From contig CAZLLI010000014.1 in NCBI GenBank assembly GCA_964560355.1, forward strand, positions 1-44,281: a stretch of DNA of 44,281 bases, in the 5' to 3' direction. This DNA comes from JAKEHA01 sp964560355 (lineage in GTDB: Bacteria; Krumholzibacteriota; Krumholzibacteriia; WVZY01; JAKEHA01). Below the pieces are notes generated by a model. The model saw only the letters and a program-made list of their open reading frames with translations. It did no database searches and was not told the DNA's origin. This document shows, in pieces, positions 25,697 to 32,707 of the stretch; the stretch's first letter is position 1, and every line of letters starts with the position of its first letter. Made by a program: the position numbers and the translations under genes.

Positions 25697-28600
25697 CTAC
25701 GCCTTGATGCGCTCGAAGAGACCGCGCACGGCGGCCTTGGTGGCGACGAGCCGCGCACGCATCGACCCGTGCGACGCGCCCAGATGCTCGAACGTCCGAT
25801 CCATATAGCTCGCTAGGTACTCCGCGCGCTCGTCGCTCGCGGGGTGCGTCATCTCCTGTAGATCCATGAAGTGCTCGACGAGGCCGAAGAGGTCGAGCGC
25901 GTCGTGCAGCGCGGCGGCGCCTTCGCTCGTGGCGAGGCCGGCGTCGGCGAGCGCGGAGACGCGTTCGCGCGTCGACATGGTGAAGTAGTCGAGACGATCC
26001 TTGGCGCCCGCGGCGAGTCCGATCGCGCACAGATACTCGATGTCGTAGCGACCACCGGGCGCGCGCTTGGTGTCCCACTCGGGGAAGGTGCGCGGCGCGA
26101 GCGATTCCACTTTGCGCCGCATGTCGATGAGCTGCGCGACTTCGGGCTTGCTGAACGGCCTGGCCGCGAACGAGCGCAGCATCCGTTGAAAGCGCCGGCG
26201 CACGTCTTCTCCGCCCCACCACGCCGCGCACTTCGCGAAGGCGACGCGCTCCCACAAGGACGCGCGCGACGTGAAGTAGTCCTCGTAGAACGTGATGTCC
26301 TGCACGAGCGGTGAGCTCGCGCCTTCCGCGCGCAGCCGGAAATCGAGCTTCAGGATGCGCCCGTCGGAGAACCACTGATTGACGACTTGCAGGCGCTGGG
26401 TGAGGTCCGGCAGGTCGACGCCGTCGGCGACCACCACCAAGTCGACGTCGCTGGTGATGCGCGGCTCGCCCACCGCGTACGACCCCAGCGCGAACACGGC
26501 GACGTGCTCGCGCTCGGGCACCATCTCGTCGAGCGCCGCGATCAAGTGCAACCGCGCCGCCGCCGCGCGCGCCAATTCTCCCGTCGCGCCGTGCGGTCCG
26601 GGGCCGAAATTGCGCCGCGCGCACTCGGCGAACGTGCGCAGGCGCAGGCGCTCGAACCATTCGCGCTGGCGCAGGCGCCGCTCTTCGGCCGCGACGCCGC
26701 GCCGCGCCGCGTCTTGCGCGGAGAAGCGTTCCCACTCCGCGATGGTGGTGAGTGTCTCGTCGACGCGGTCGCCGTGCTCGAGCAGCGCGTCCAGCGTCCC
26801 GATCTGCGCGCACAGCTCGCGCGTCAACAGCGACGACATCCCGCCGATCGCGACGATCAATTGCCGCGCGGGCGGTGAGTCGACCAGCATCTTGTAGAAC
26901 GCCGTTTCGCTGCGCTCCGCGGCCGCGATCTGGGCGACGTGGACCAGAGTCTGGTCGGGGTCGCCGGTGGCGGCGACGTCTTCGAGCAGCAAGGGAAGCA
27001 GCGCTTCGAACGCCGCGCGCGCACCGCGATCCAGGAAGCGCGGGAACGACCCGTACGCCATCGCGTGCAGCGTGCGCATCGCGCGCGGGACATCGCGAAT
27101 GTGGTACTGCTGCAGAACGCTCACCGCGCGCTCGTGGTCTTCGGGCAGCATCAAGAGCACCGAGTGCGGGTGCACCGGCTCGCCCGCGAAGAAGCTGTCG
27201 GCGAAGGTGCGTACGTTGTTCAAGTGTTTCGACAACGTCTCCACGAACGATTCGGTGGTGTAGCTCCCGAGCGGTCCCGTCGACACGCGCCGCGCGAGCA
27301 GCACCACTTCGGCGTCGGAGTCAGGCAGGGTGTGGGTCTGAAATTGGTGCATCATCTGCAGGCGGTGCTCGACCAGGCGGAAGAAGCGATACGCCGCGGT
27401 CAAGTTGTCGACGTCCCACGGCTTCAAGAGCTGCGCCTTCCGAATCAGCGCGAGTGCAACGAGCGTCGTGGGCGTGCGCAGGTCAACGCGCTGCGCGCCG
27501 TGCATCAGCTGGATCGCTTGCGCGACGAACTCGATGTCGCGAATCCCGCCCGCCATCAGCTTGATGTTGAAGCCGCGCTCGGAGTGCGACAGGTTCTCCT
27601 TGATCTGGTCGCGCATGGCGCCCACCGCTTCCAGCGGCGAGTAGGGAAGCGCGGGGTTGTAGATGAGCTTCGACAACATGCCGAGCACGCGCGCGCCGAC
27701 GTCGGCGTCGCCCGCGATGGTGCGCGCCTTCAAGAGCGCCTGGAATTCCCACGGCCTCCCGCGATTCTCGTAGTAGACGCGCAGCGCCGACTCCGAGTTG
27801 ACGAGCGGCCCCGCCTTGCCGTCGGGGCGCAAGCGCAGGTCGACGCGATAGAGGTAGCCTTCCTCGGTGAGCGCGTTGAGCGCGTCGGTCACGCGGCGCG
27901 CGACCTTGGTGTAGAACGCGAGCGTGTCTTCGTCGGCGTCGTCGCTCGCGAAGACGAGGTCGATGTCGCTGCTGTAGTTGAGCTCGCGCCCGCCGAGCTT
28001 GCCCATCGCGATCACCGCGAGCCCGCGCGGGTGGGTGTCGTCGACCGCGAGCTCGTCGTACACGATCTCGAGCACGACGCGCGTGCACGCGTCGGCGAGG
28101 TCGCTCAAGCGGCGCGTCACTTCCTCCACCGTCGCCGCGCCGACGAGGTCGAGCGCGCCGATCTTCAACAGTGCTTGCCGGTGCGTGCGCCGCACCGCGT
28201 TGAACTTCGCTTCCACGCTACGGAACGGTTCGACCTCCCGCTCGAGCCACTCTTGGTAGCTCGCGACGTCGTCGGGTGCGTCCCACGTGCGCTGCTCCAT
28301 GAGCCAGTACACGAAGCCCGGCTGTCGAATGAGAATGTCGGCGAGGTGCTGGCTGGTGCCGAGCACGGTGGTGACGAGGTGCAGCACCGGCCGCGCGGCC
28401 AGCATGGTGCGCACGAAAACCGACGGGCTCGTGTTCTCGAGGTAGCGCTCGAGGTTGCGCACGGCGGCGTCGGGCGACGCGCTGCGCAAACACGCCTCCA
28501 GAATTTCGACCGCGTCCTTGTCGCTCGCGCCGTTCGCCAGCATGCGCGCGCACGCGGCGCGCACCGCGGTGGCGACCGCCACCGTCCCGTCGAAGCCGCA

Positions 28601-28750
28601 CTCGCCGAGGCGAGCCTCCAGCGGCGCGCGCGCGGGAGCGCGGTCGGGCGCCGGGGCGTCGACGAGCGAGCGCATCATCTCCTCGTGGACGTCCTCGACG
28701 ATTCCGCCCAGGAGCGAAGCGCGTGCGTTCGGGTCGGTCGTCTTGCTCAT
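25697..28750 (-). CDS. glnE: Glutamine synthetase adenylyltransferase / deadenylylase
   Basis: 1017 residues. It has two nucleotidyltransferase domains. One carries MGKLGGRELNYSSDIDLVF (about residue 245), normally the deadenylylating half. The other carries FALGSYAVGEPRITSDVDLVVV (about 750), normally the adenylylating half. The conserved RDIEFVAQAIQLMHG helix lies between them. It attaches AMP to the glutamine synthetase tyrosine when glutamine is plentiful, under PII control. The second site has GSYAVGEP-TSDVD instead of the usual GGxELxxxSDxD, a mild deviation that keeps the Asp pair. It is convergent with glnD (2-base gap) and divergent from glnB (73 bases between starts). Its promoter must lie in that gap, but no clear pair of boxes was found on this strand. 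Confidence 0.95.
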   Translation of the reverse strand: MSKTTDPNARASLLGGIVEDVHEEMMRSLVDAPAPDRAPARAPLEARLGECGFDGTVAVATAVRAACARMLANGASDKDAVEILEACLRSASPDAAVRNLERYLENTSPSVFVRTMLAARPVLHLVTTVLGTSQHLADILIRQPGFVYWLMEQRTWDAPDDVASYQEWLEREVEPFRSVEAKFNAVRRTHRQALLKIGALDLVGAATVEEVTRRLSDLADACTRVVLEIVYDELAVDDTHPRGLAVIAMGKLGGRELNYSSDIDLVFASDDADEDTLAFYTKVARRVTDALNALTEEGYLYRVDLRLRPDGKAGPLVNSESALRVYYENRGRPWEFQALLKARTIAGDADVGARVLGMLSKLIYNPALPYSPLEAVGAMRDQIKENLSHSERGFNIKLMAGGIRDIEFVAQAIQLMHGAQRVDLRTPTTLVALALIRKAQLLKPWDVDNLTAAYRFFRLVEHRLQMMHQFQTHTLPDSDAEVVLLARRVSTGPLGSYTTESFVETLSKHLNNVRTFADSFFAGEPVHPHSVLLMLPEDHERAVSVLQQYHIRDVPRAMRTLHAMAYGSFPRFLDRGARAAFEALLPLLLEDVAATGDPDQTLVHVAQIAAAERSETAFYKMLVDSPPARQLIVAIGGMSSLLTRELCAQIGTLDALLEHGDRVDETLTTIAEWERFSAQDAARRGVAAEERRLRQREWFERLRLRTFAECARRNFGPGPHGATGELARAAAARLHLIAALDEMVPEREHVAVFALGSYAVGEPRITSDVDLVVVADGVDLPDLTQRLQVVNQWFSDGRILKLDFRLRAEGASSPLVQDITFYEDYFTSRASLWERVAFAKCAAWWGGEDVRRRFQRMLRSFAARPFSKPEVAQLIDMRRKVESLAPRTFPEWDTKRAPGGRYDIEYLCAIGLAAGAKDRLDYFTMSTRERVSALADAGLATSEGAAALHDALDLFGLVEHFMDLQEMTHPASDERAEYLASYMDRTFEHLGASHGSMRARLVATKAAVRGLFERIKA

Positions 28751-28787
28751 GCTTTGGGGAGCGGATAAAGTACGATCAACATATCAC

Positions 28788-28816
28788 TTGCGTCGGCGAC
28801 GACTCCACCGTAAACT
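28788..28816 (+). promoter_or_regulatory. glnB promoter
   Basis: TTGCGT (28788-28793), a 17-base spacer, TAAACT (28811-28816), then only 7 bases to the GTG start of glnB. It has the same -35 and spacing as the promoters at 2839-2867 and 2915-2943. Transcription would start at or next to the initiation codon. Confidence 0.6.
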
Positions 28817-28823
28817 ACCGGGC

Positions 28824-29162
28824 GTGAAAAAGATCGAGGCATTCATCAAGCCTTTCAAGCTCGACGACGTCAAGTCCGCGCTGATGGAGATCGGCGTGCA
28901 GGGGCTGACGGTGTCGGAAGTGAAGGGCTTCGGCCGCCAAAAAGGCCACACCGAGCTCTACCGCGGGAGCGAATACCGCGTCGACTTTCTCCCCAAGAGC
29001 AAGCTCGAGATCTTCGTCGCCGACGCCGACGTCGAGCGGGCGGTCGAGACCATTATCAAAGTGGCGCGCACCGGCTCGATCGGCGACGGTAAGATCTTCA
29101 TCCTTCCGGTCGAAGACGCCGTGCGCATTCGCACCGGCGAAAGCGGCGAAGACGTTCTCTAG
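28824..29162 (+). CDS. glnB: Nitrogen regulatory protein PII
   Basis: 112 residues, the standard PII length. It is a trimeric signal protein that binds ATP/ADP and 2-oxoglutarate. It begins KKIEAFIKPFKLDDVK; the T-loop reads GHTELYRGSEYRVDFLP with the uridylylation target Tyr51, and the C-terminal signature VARTGSIGDGKIF is intact. Start GTG 28824 gives exactly the family N-terminus. There is no ribosome site and a -10 hexamer sits 7 bases upstream. No amtB lies beside it, so GlnB rather than GlnK is preferred. Its modifying enzyme (glnD) and targets (glnE, glnA) lie within 8 kb. tsaD starts 33 bases downstream and may be read through. Confidence 0.96.
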   Translation: MKKIEAFIKPFKLDDVKSALMEIGVQGLTVSEVKGFGRQKGHTELYRGSEYRVDFLPKSKLEIFVADADVERAVETIIKVARTGSIGDGKIFILPVEDAVRIRTGESGEDVL

Positions 29163-29195
29163 CTCGGCACCCCGCGCGCGTTCGCGCGCAGCACC

Positions 29196-30203
29196 ATGAT
29201 CGTACTCGGCATCGAAACTTCCTGCGACGACACGTCGCTCGCGCTCTACGCGCGCGACCGTGGTCTGCTCGCGAATCTCACCGCGAGCCAGCTCGTGCAC
29301 GAAGAGTACGGCGGCATCGTGCCCGAAATCGCGTCGCGCCAGCACCTGCGCACGCTGATGCCGGTGTACGACGCCGTGCTCGCGCGCGCCGGATTGCACG
29401 CGCACGACCTGGACGGCATCGGCGTGAGCAACGGCCCCGGCCTGGTGGGGTCGCTATTGGTCGGCGTCGGCTTCGCGAAGTCGCTCGCGATCGGACTGCG
29501 CAGGCCCGTGGTGGGCGTCCACCACATCGAAGCCCACGTGCTCTCGAACGAATTGGGCGGCGAGCCGCTGCGCTGCCCATGCGTGGTGTTGATCGTATCG
29601 GGCGGACACACCGCGCTGTATCGCGTCGAGCGCGTCGGGCGCTACCAGCTGGTCGGCAACACGCGCGACGACGCCGCCGGCGAAGCCTTCGACAAGATTG
29701 CGAAGCTGCTCGGGCTCGGTTTCCCGGGCGGCCCCGTCGTCCAGCGCGCCGCCGAAACCGGCGACGCACGCGCGATCGAATTCCCGCGCGCGATGCTCGA
29801 CCGCGAGGGCTTCGACTTTTCGTTTTCCGGATTGAAGACGGCGGTGCGCCAGTACGTCGAAGCGCGCCGCGAGCTGACGCCGCGGCTCGTCGCCGACGTG
29901 GCGGCGTCGGCGCAAGCGGCCATCGTCGACGTGCTGGTGGAACGCACGCTCCAGTGCGCGCGCGCCCACCGCGTGGGCCACGTCTACCTGGCCGGCGGAG
30001 TCGCCGCGAACCGCCCGCTGCGCGCGAAGATGCAAGCCTCCTGCGACGCGGCCGGCATTTCCTACCACGCCCCGCTGCTGGAGTTTTGTACCGACAACGG
30101 CGCCATGGTCGCGCGCACCGCGGAGCTCTTGCTCTCGTCGGGTCGCGACGACGGATCGTCGCTCGACGTCTTCACGCGCGGCGCGATCGCGTCGTGGACT
30201 TGA
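29196..30203 (+). CDS. tsaD: tRNA N6-threonylcarbamoyladenosine transferase TsaD
   Basis: 335 residues, typical of the family. It transfers the threonylcarbamoyl group to A37 of ANN-decoding tRNAs, with TsaB and TsaE (not seen here). Signatures are GIETSCDDTSLALY at the N-terminus, the metal site HHIEAH (about residue 109), VSGGHTALY, GEAFDKIAKLLGLGFPGGP, FSFSGLKTAVR, and the C-terminal LAGGVAANRPLR with FCTDNGAMVA. It starts 33 bases after glnB; a GC-only hairpin of repeated GCGC in the gap has no U-run and is not a terminator. No Shine-Dalgarno was recognised. The promoter of the next gene begins within 10 bases of its stop codon. Confidence 0.97.
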   Translation: MIVLGIETSCDDTSLALYARDRGLLANLTASQLVHEEYGGIVPEIASRQHLRTLMPVYDAVLARAGLHAHDLDGIGVSNGPGLVGSLLVGVGFAKSLAIGLRRPVVGVHHIEAHVLSNELGGEPLRCPCVVLIVSGGHTALYRVERVGRYQLVGNTRDDAAGEAFDKIAKLLGLGFPGGPVVQRAAETGDARAIEFPRAMLDREGFDFSFSGLKTAVRQYVEARRELTPRLVADVAASAQAAIVDVLVERTLQCARAHRVGHVYLAGGVAANRPLRAKMQASCDAAGISYHAPLLEFCTDNGAMVARTAELLLSSGRDDGSSLDVFTRGAIASWT

Positions 30204-30209
30204 CGTTCG

Positions 30210-30218
30210 TGCTATAAT
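30210..30218 (+). promoter_or_regulatory. Extended -10 promoter of the DUF1508 gene
   Basis: TGCTATAAT, a perfect -10 preceded by the TGn extension, 50 bases before the ATG at 30269. There is no convincing -35 at 16-18 bases, as is common for extended -10 promoters. Confidence 0.6.
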
Positions 30219-30268
30219 TCCCGCGTTCAATCCTCAGTCCCCGGCCATCCTCAACTGGGAGGTCCAGC

Positions 30269-30601
30269 ATGCCAGGCAAGTTCGAGCTCAAACGAGCCGT
30301 CAACGGCAAGTTCGTCTTCAATCTCAAGGCTGATAACGGTGAGACCGTTCTCACCAGCCAGACCTATGCATCGCGCGGGTCCGCGCTCGCGGGCGTCGCG
30401 TCGGTCAAGAAGAACGTCTCGCTGGCCACGCGATTCGATCGCAAGGTGGCGAAGAACGGCTCCGCGTACTTCGTACTGATGGCGGCGAACGGAAAGCAGA
30501 TCGGCCGCAGTGAGACCTACACGAATGCTTCCGCAATGGAAAAGGGCATCGTGTCGGTGCGTAAGCACGCGAAGGCGGCGAAGATCGAAGACCTGCGCTA
30601 G
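30269..30601 (+). CDS. DUF1508 (YegP-like) small protein
   Basis: 110 residues made of two tandem copies of a roughly 50-residue beta-beta-beta-alpha unit. The first is GKFELKRAVNGKFVFNLKA then NGETVLTSQTYASRGSA; the second is GSAYFVLMAANGKQIGRSETYTNASAMEKGI. This is the DUF1508/YegP fold, a small cytoplasmic family of unknown function, often abundant and stress-linked. GGGAGGT lies eight bases before the ATG, and the gene has its own extended -10 promoter and a strong terminator, so it is a monocistronic unit. High expression is likely from those signals (inference). Confidence 0.92.
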   Translation: MPGKFELKRAVNGKFVFNLKADNGETVLTSQTYASRGSALAGVASVKKNVSLATRFDRKVAKNGSAYFVLMAANGKQIGRSETYTNASAMEKGIVSVRKHAKAAKIEDLR

Positions 30602-30612
30602 GTGTGTTGTTT

Positions 30613-30656
30613 CCGGGTCGGCGCGCCGAATCATCGCGTCGCGCCGGCCCGGATTT
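30613..30656 (+). terminator. Terminator after the DUF1508 gene
   Basis: A 13-base stem (30613-30625 with 30640-30652, one G-U pair) around a 14-base loop, followed by ATTT. A second hairpin, CGCGGCAG/CTGCCGCG with a 3-base loop, lies at 30662-30680 and is followed by a pyrimidine-rich run. The rest of the gap to 30892 holds no gene that I can support. Confidence 0.75.
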
Positions 30657-30892
30657 CCCGCCGCGGCAGGATCTGCCGCGTCCTCTCTTCCTCGTTGTTC
30701 CTCGTGATTCCCCGTCGTTCCGCGCGCTGACGCGGAAAATGTCTCCCACTTCCGCGGCGCGGTTCGTGCAAACGCAACGCGTCGTGCTGGTCCCGCGCGC
30801 TCCGAATCGCGGGCATTCCTTGGCATATTCTTTGCCCTTTTGCCCCCGGTTAAGTGTCTCTCGCAGTTCGTGTTCTGGCTGTAGGCGGCGCC

Positions 30893-31870
30893 ATGCAAGC
30901 ACCCGACAACTCGAGTTATCGCATCCTCGTCGCGGACGACGAGCCCCACATCCGTCAAATCCTGCGCTTCACGCTCGAACGCGCGGGCTATCAGGTTTTC
31001 ACGGCCGCGGACGGCGAAGAAGCACTCGCGCGCGCGGCCGAGATCAAACCGAGCCTGGTGCTGCTCGACGTCATGATGCCGAAGATCGACGGATACGAAG
31101 TGTGTCGCAAAATGCGGCAAGACTTCAGCCTGAACCAGATTCCCGTGATCATGCTTTCGGCGCGCGGCGACCAGCGCGACCGCGTCGCGGGGCTGGAGGG
31201 CGGCGCCAACGACTACCTCGTCAAGCCCTACTCGAACGAAGAACTCTTGCTGCGCGTCAAGAACGTGCTGGAGTGGAACATCCGCCAGAAGGAAGCGAAC
31301 CCGCTCACCGGACTCCCCGGCAACACCGCCATCGAGCGCGAAATGATCGCGCGCATCAGCCTGAAGAAGCCGTACGCGTTTCTCTACATCGACATCGACA
31401 ACTTCAAGGGCTTCAACGACTACTACGGCTACCAAAAGGGCGACGACATCATCGAGTTCCTGGCCGACATCCTGCGCCGCACCATCGTCAAGCTGGGCGG
31501 CAACGAGGATTTCGTGGGCCACATCGGCGGCGACGACTTCGTGATGGTGGTGCCGCCGTCGCGCGCCGAAATCATGGCTCAGTACGTCGTCGACGAATTC
31601 GACAAAGGCACGCTCCTCCTGCTCGACCAGGAGGATGTGAAGCGCGGCTACCTGGAAGTGCGTGACCGCCAAGGCGAGCTCAAGCGCATTCCGGTGATGT
31701 CGGTGACCATCGCGCTCGTGAAGAGCACCGATAACCAGATCGAGCACTTCGCCGAAGTGAACGACATCGCGTCGAGCTTGAAAGAATACGGCAAGCGTAT
31801 CGAAGGCAGCGTGGTCGTGAAGGAGCGCCGCCAAGACGGCGCGCCCGTGCGCCCGCAAACGCGAAAGTAA
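30893..31870 (+). CDS. Receiver-GGDEF response regulator (diguanylate cyclase-like)
   Basis: 325 residues. The receiver domain (about 10-125) has acidic pair ADDE, phospho-Asp59 in LVLLDVMMP, and Lys111 in LVKPYS. A GGDEF domain follows (about 136-300): NPLTGLPGNTAIE, FLYIDIDNFKGFNDYYG, and the active-site loop as GGDDF (212-216). The Glu-to-Asp change at the fourth position is unusual. The inhibitory RxxD site is absent, since the residues five before the loop are GNED. It could make cyclic di-GMP when phosphorylated, or be a weak or sensory version. ATG 30893 begins just before the receiver; a GTG at 30854 is an in-frame alternative. It heads a five-gene signalling operon (gaps of 6, -1, 21 and 2 bases). 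Confidence 0.85.
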   Translation: MQAPDNSSYRILVADDEPHIRQILRFTLERAGYQVFTAADGEEALARAAEIKPSLVLLDVMMPKIDGYEVCRKMRQDFSLNQIPVIMLSARGDQRDRVAGLEGGANDYLVKPYSNEELLLRVKNVLEWNIRQKEANPLTGLPGNTAIEREMIARISLKKPYAFLYIDIDNFKGFNDYYGYQKGDDIIEFLADILRRTIVKLGGNEDFVGHIGGDDFVMVVPPSRAEIMAQYVVDEFDKGTLLLLDQEDVKRGYLEVRDRQGELKRIPVMSVTIALVKSTDNQIEHFAEVNDIASSLKEYGKRIEGSVVVKERRQDGAPVRPQTRK

Positions 31871-31876
31871 ATCGAC

Positions 31877-32707
31877 ATGGACATTCGCACCGCCGAAGAC
31901 AAGACCGCCGTCCTGGAAGCGCTGCTCAACGAGGCGCGCATCGAGGCCAACCAGCTGCGCCAGCGCCTGGAGTTCTATCGCCGCGTGATCGCGTCGACGC
32001 GCCTCGTCATGGGGCACGAGTTCAAGAAGCCGACCACCGCCATCAGCGGCTACCTCGAGCTCGCGCACGAGGACGTCGCGAAGGCGGGGCTCAAGGACGC
32101 GCTCGCGTTCATCGAGAAGGCGCGCACCGAGTGCGCGCTCTTGAACGAGCTCAACGCGTTCTACCTCGACCTGCTCAAGGTCGACGGTGGCAACGGCGAC
32201 CCCTTCGTCGAGTCGATGGACTTGCTCGAGACCGTGGTCGACGCCATCGAGCAGACGCCGGAGCGTTTGCGCGCGAAGGACCGCGTGCGCATCGTGGTGG
32301 CCGACCGCTTCCCGCGCGTGCGCCTGAATCGCTACGCGGTGAAGCTGATCGTGCTCAACCTGCTGGAGAACGCGCTCAAGTATTCGCCCGCCGACTCGCA
32401 AGTGCGCATCGAAGCCGAGACGTCGCGCGACAAGCGCGGCGCCGGCGACCGCGACCTCCTCAAGCTGCGCGTGACCGACAACGGCGCCGGCATCGCGCCC
32501 GACGACGTGAAGCGCATCTTCATGCCGTTCGTGCGCGTGGCGCCCGACAAGGTCGAGGGCACCGGATTGGGGCTCACGCTGGTGCGCCACCTGGTGGACA
32601 TGTGCGAGGGCGAGGTGTCGATTCGGAGCGAACCCGGCAAGGGCACGACGGTGCACGTGACGCTGCCCTTCGCCCCCTTGGAAGGCGCCGACGTGGTGCG
32701 GCCGTAA
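31877..32707 (+). CDS. Soluble histidine kinase
   Basis: 276 residues without membrane segments. A short N-terminal coiled coil leads directly to HisKA with LVMGHEFKKPTTAISGY (His47), then a HATPase domain. The N-box is NLLENALKYSP, G1 is DNGAGI, and G2 is GTGLGLTLVRHL. The H-box has HEFKKP in place of HELRNP/HEFRTP, an atypical variant that keeps His, Glu and Pro. With no sensor of its own, it may be regulated by partner proteins such as the receiver-GGDEF protein encoded 6 bases upstream. Its TAA stop shares a base with the next ATG (TAATG), so translation is coupled to the large kinase that follows. Confidence 0.85.
   Translation: MDIRTAEDKTAVLEALLNEARIEANQLRQRLEFYRRVIASTRLVMGHEFKKPTTAISGYLELAHEDVAKAGLKDALAFIEKARTECALLNELNAFYLDLLKVDGGNGDPFVESMDLLETVVDAIEQTPERLRAKDRVRIVVADRFPRVRLNRYAVKLIVLNLLENALKYSPADSQVRIEAETSRDKRGAGDRDLLKLRVTDNGAGIAPDDVKRIFMPFVRVAPDKVEGTGLGLTLVRHLVDMCEGEVSIRSEPGKGTTVHVTLPFAPLEGADVVRP

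Noticed and set aside
29163..29195. GC-rich hairpin between glnB and tsaD as terminator
   Set aside because: The repeated GCGC stem has no U-run and the gap is only 33 bases; read-through is more likely.
30657..30892. RNA gene in the gap before the signalling operon
   Set aside because: Apart from a second small hairpin at 30662-30680 no tRNA-like or conserved RNA structure was recognised; the pyrimidine-rich run looks like leader sequence.
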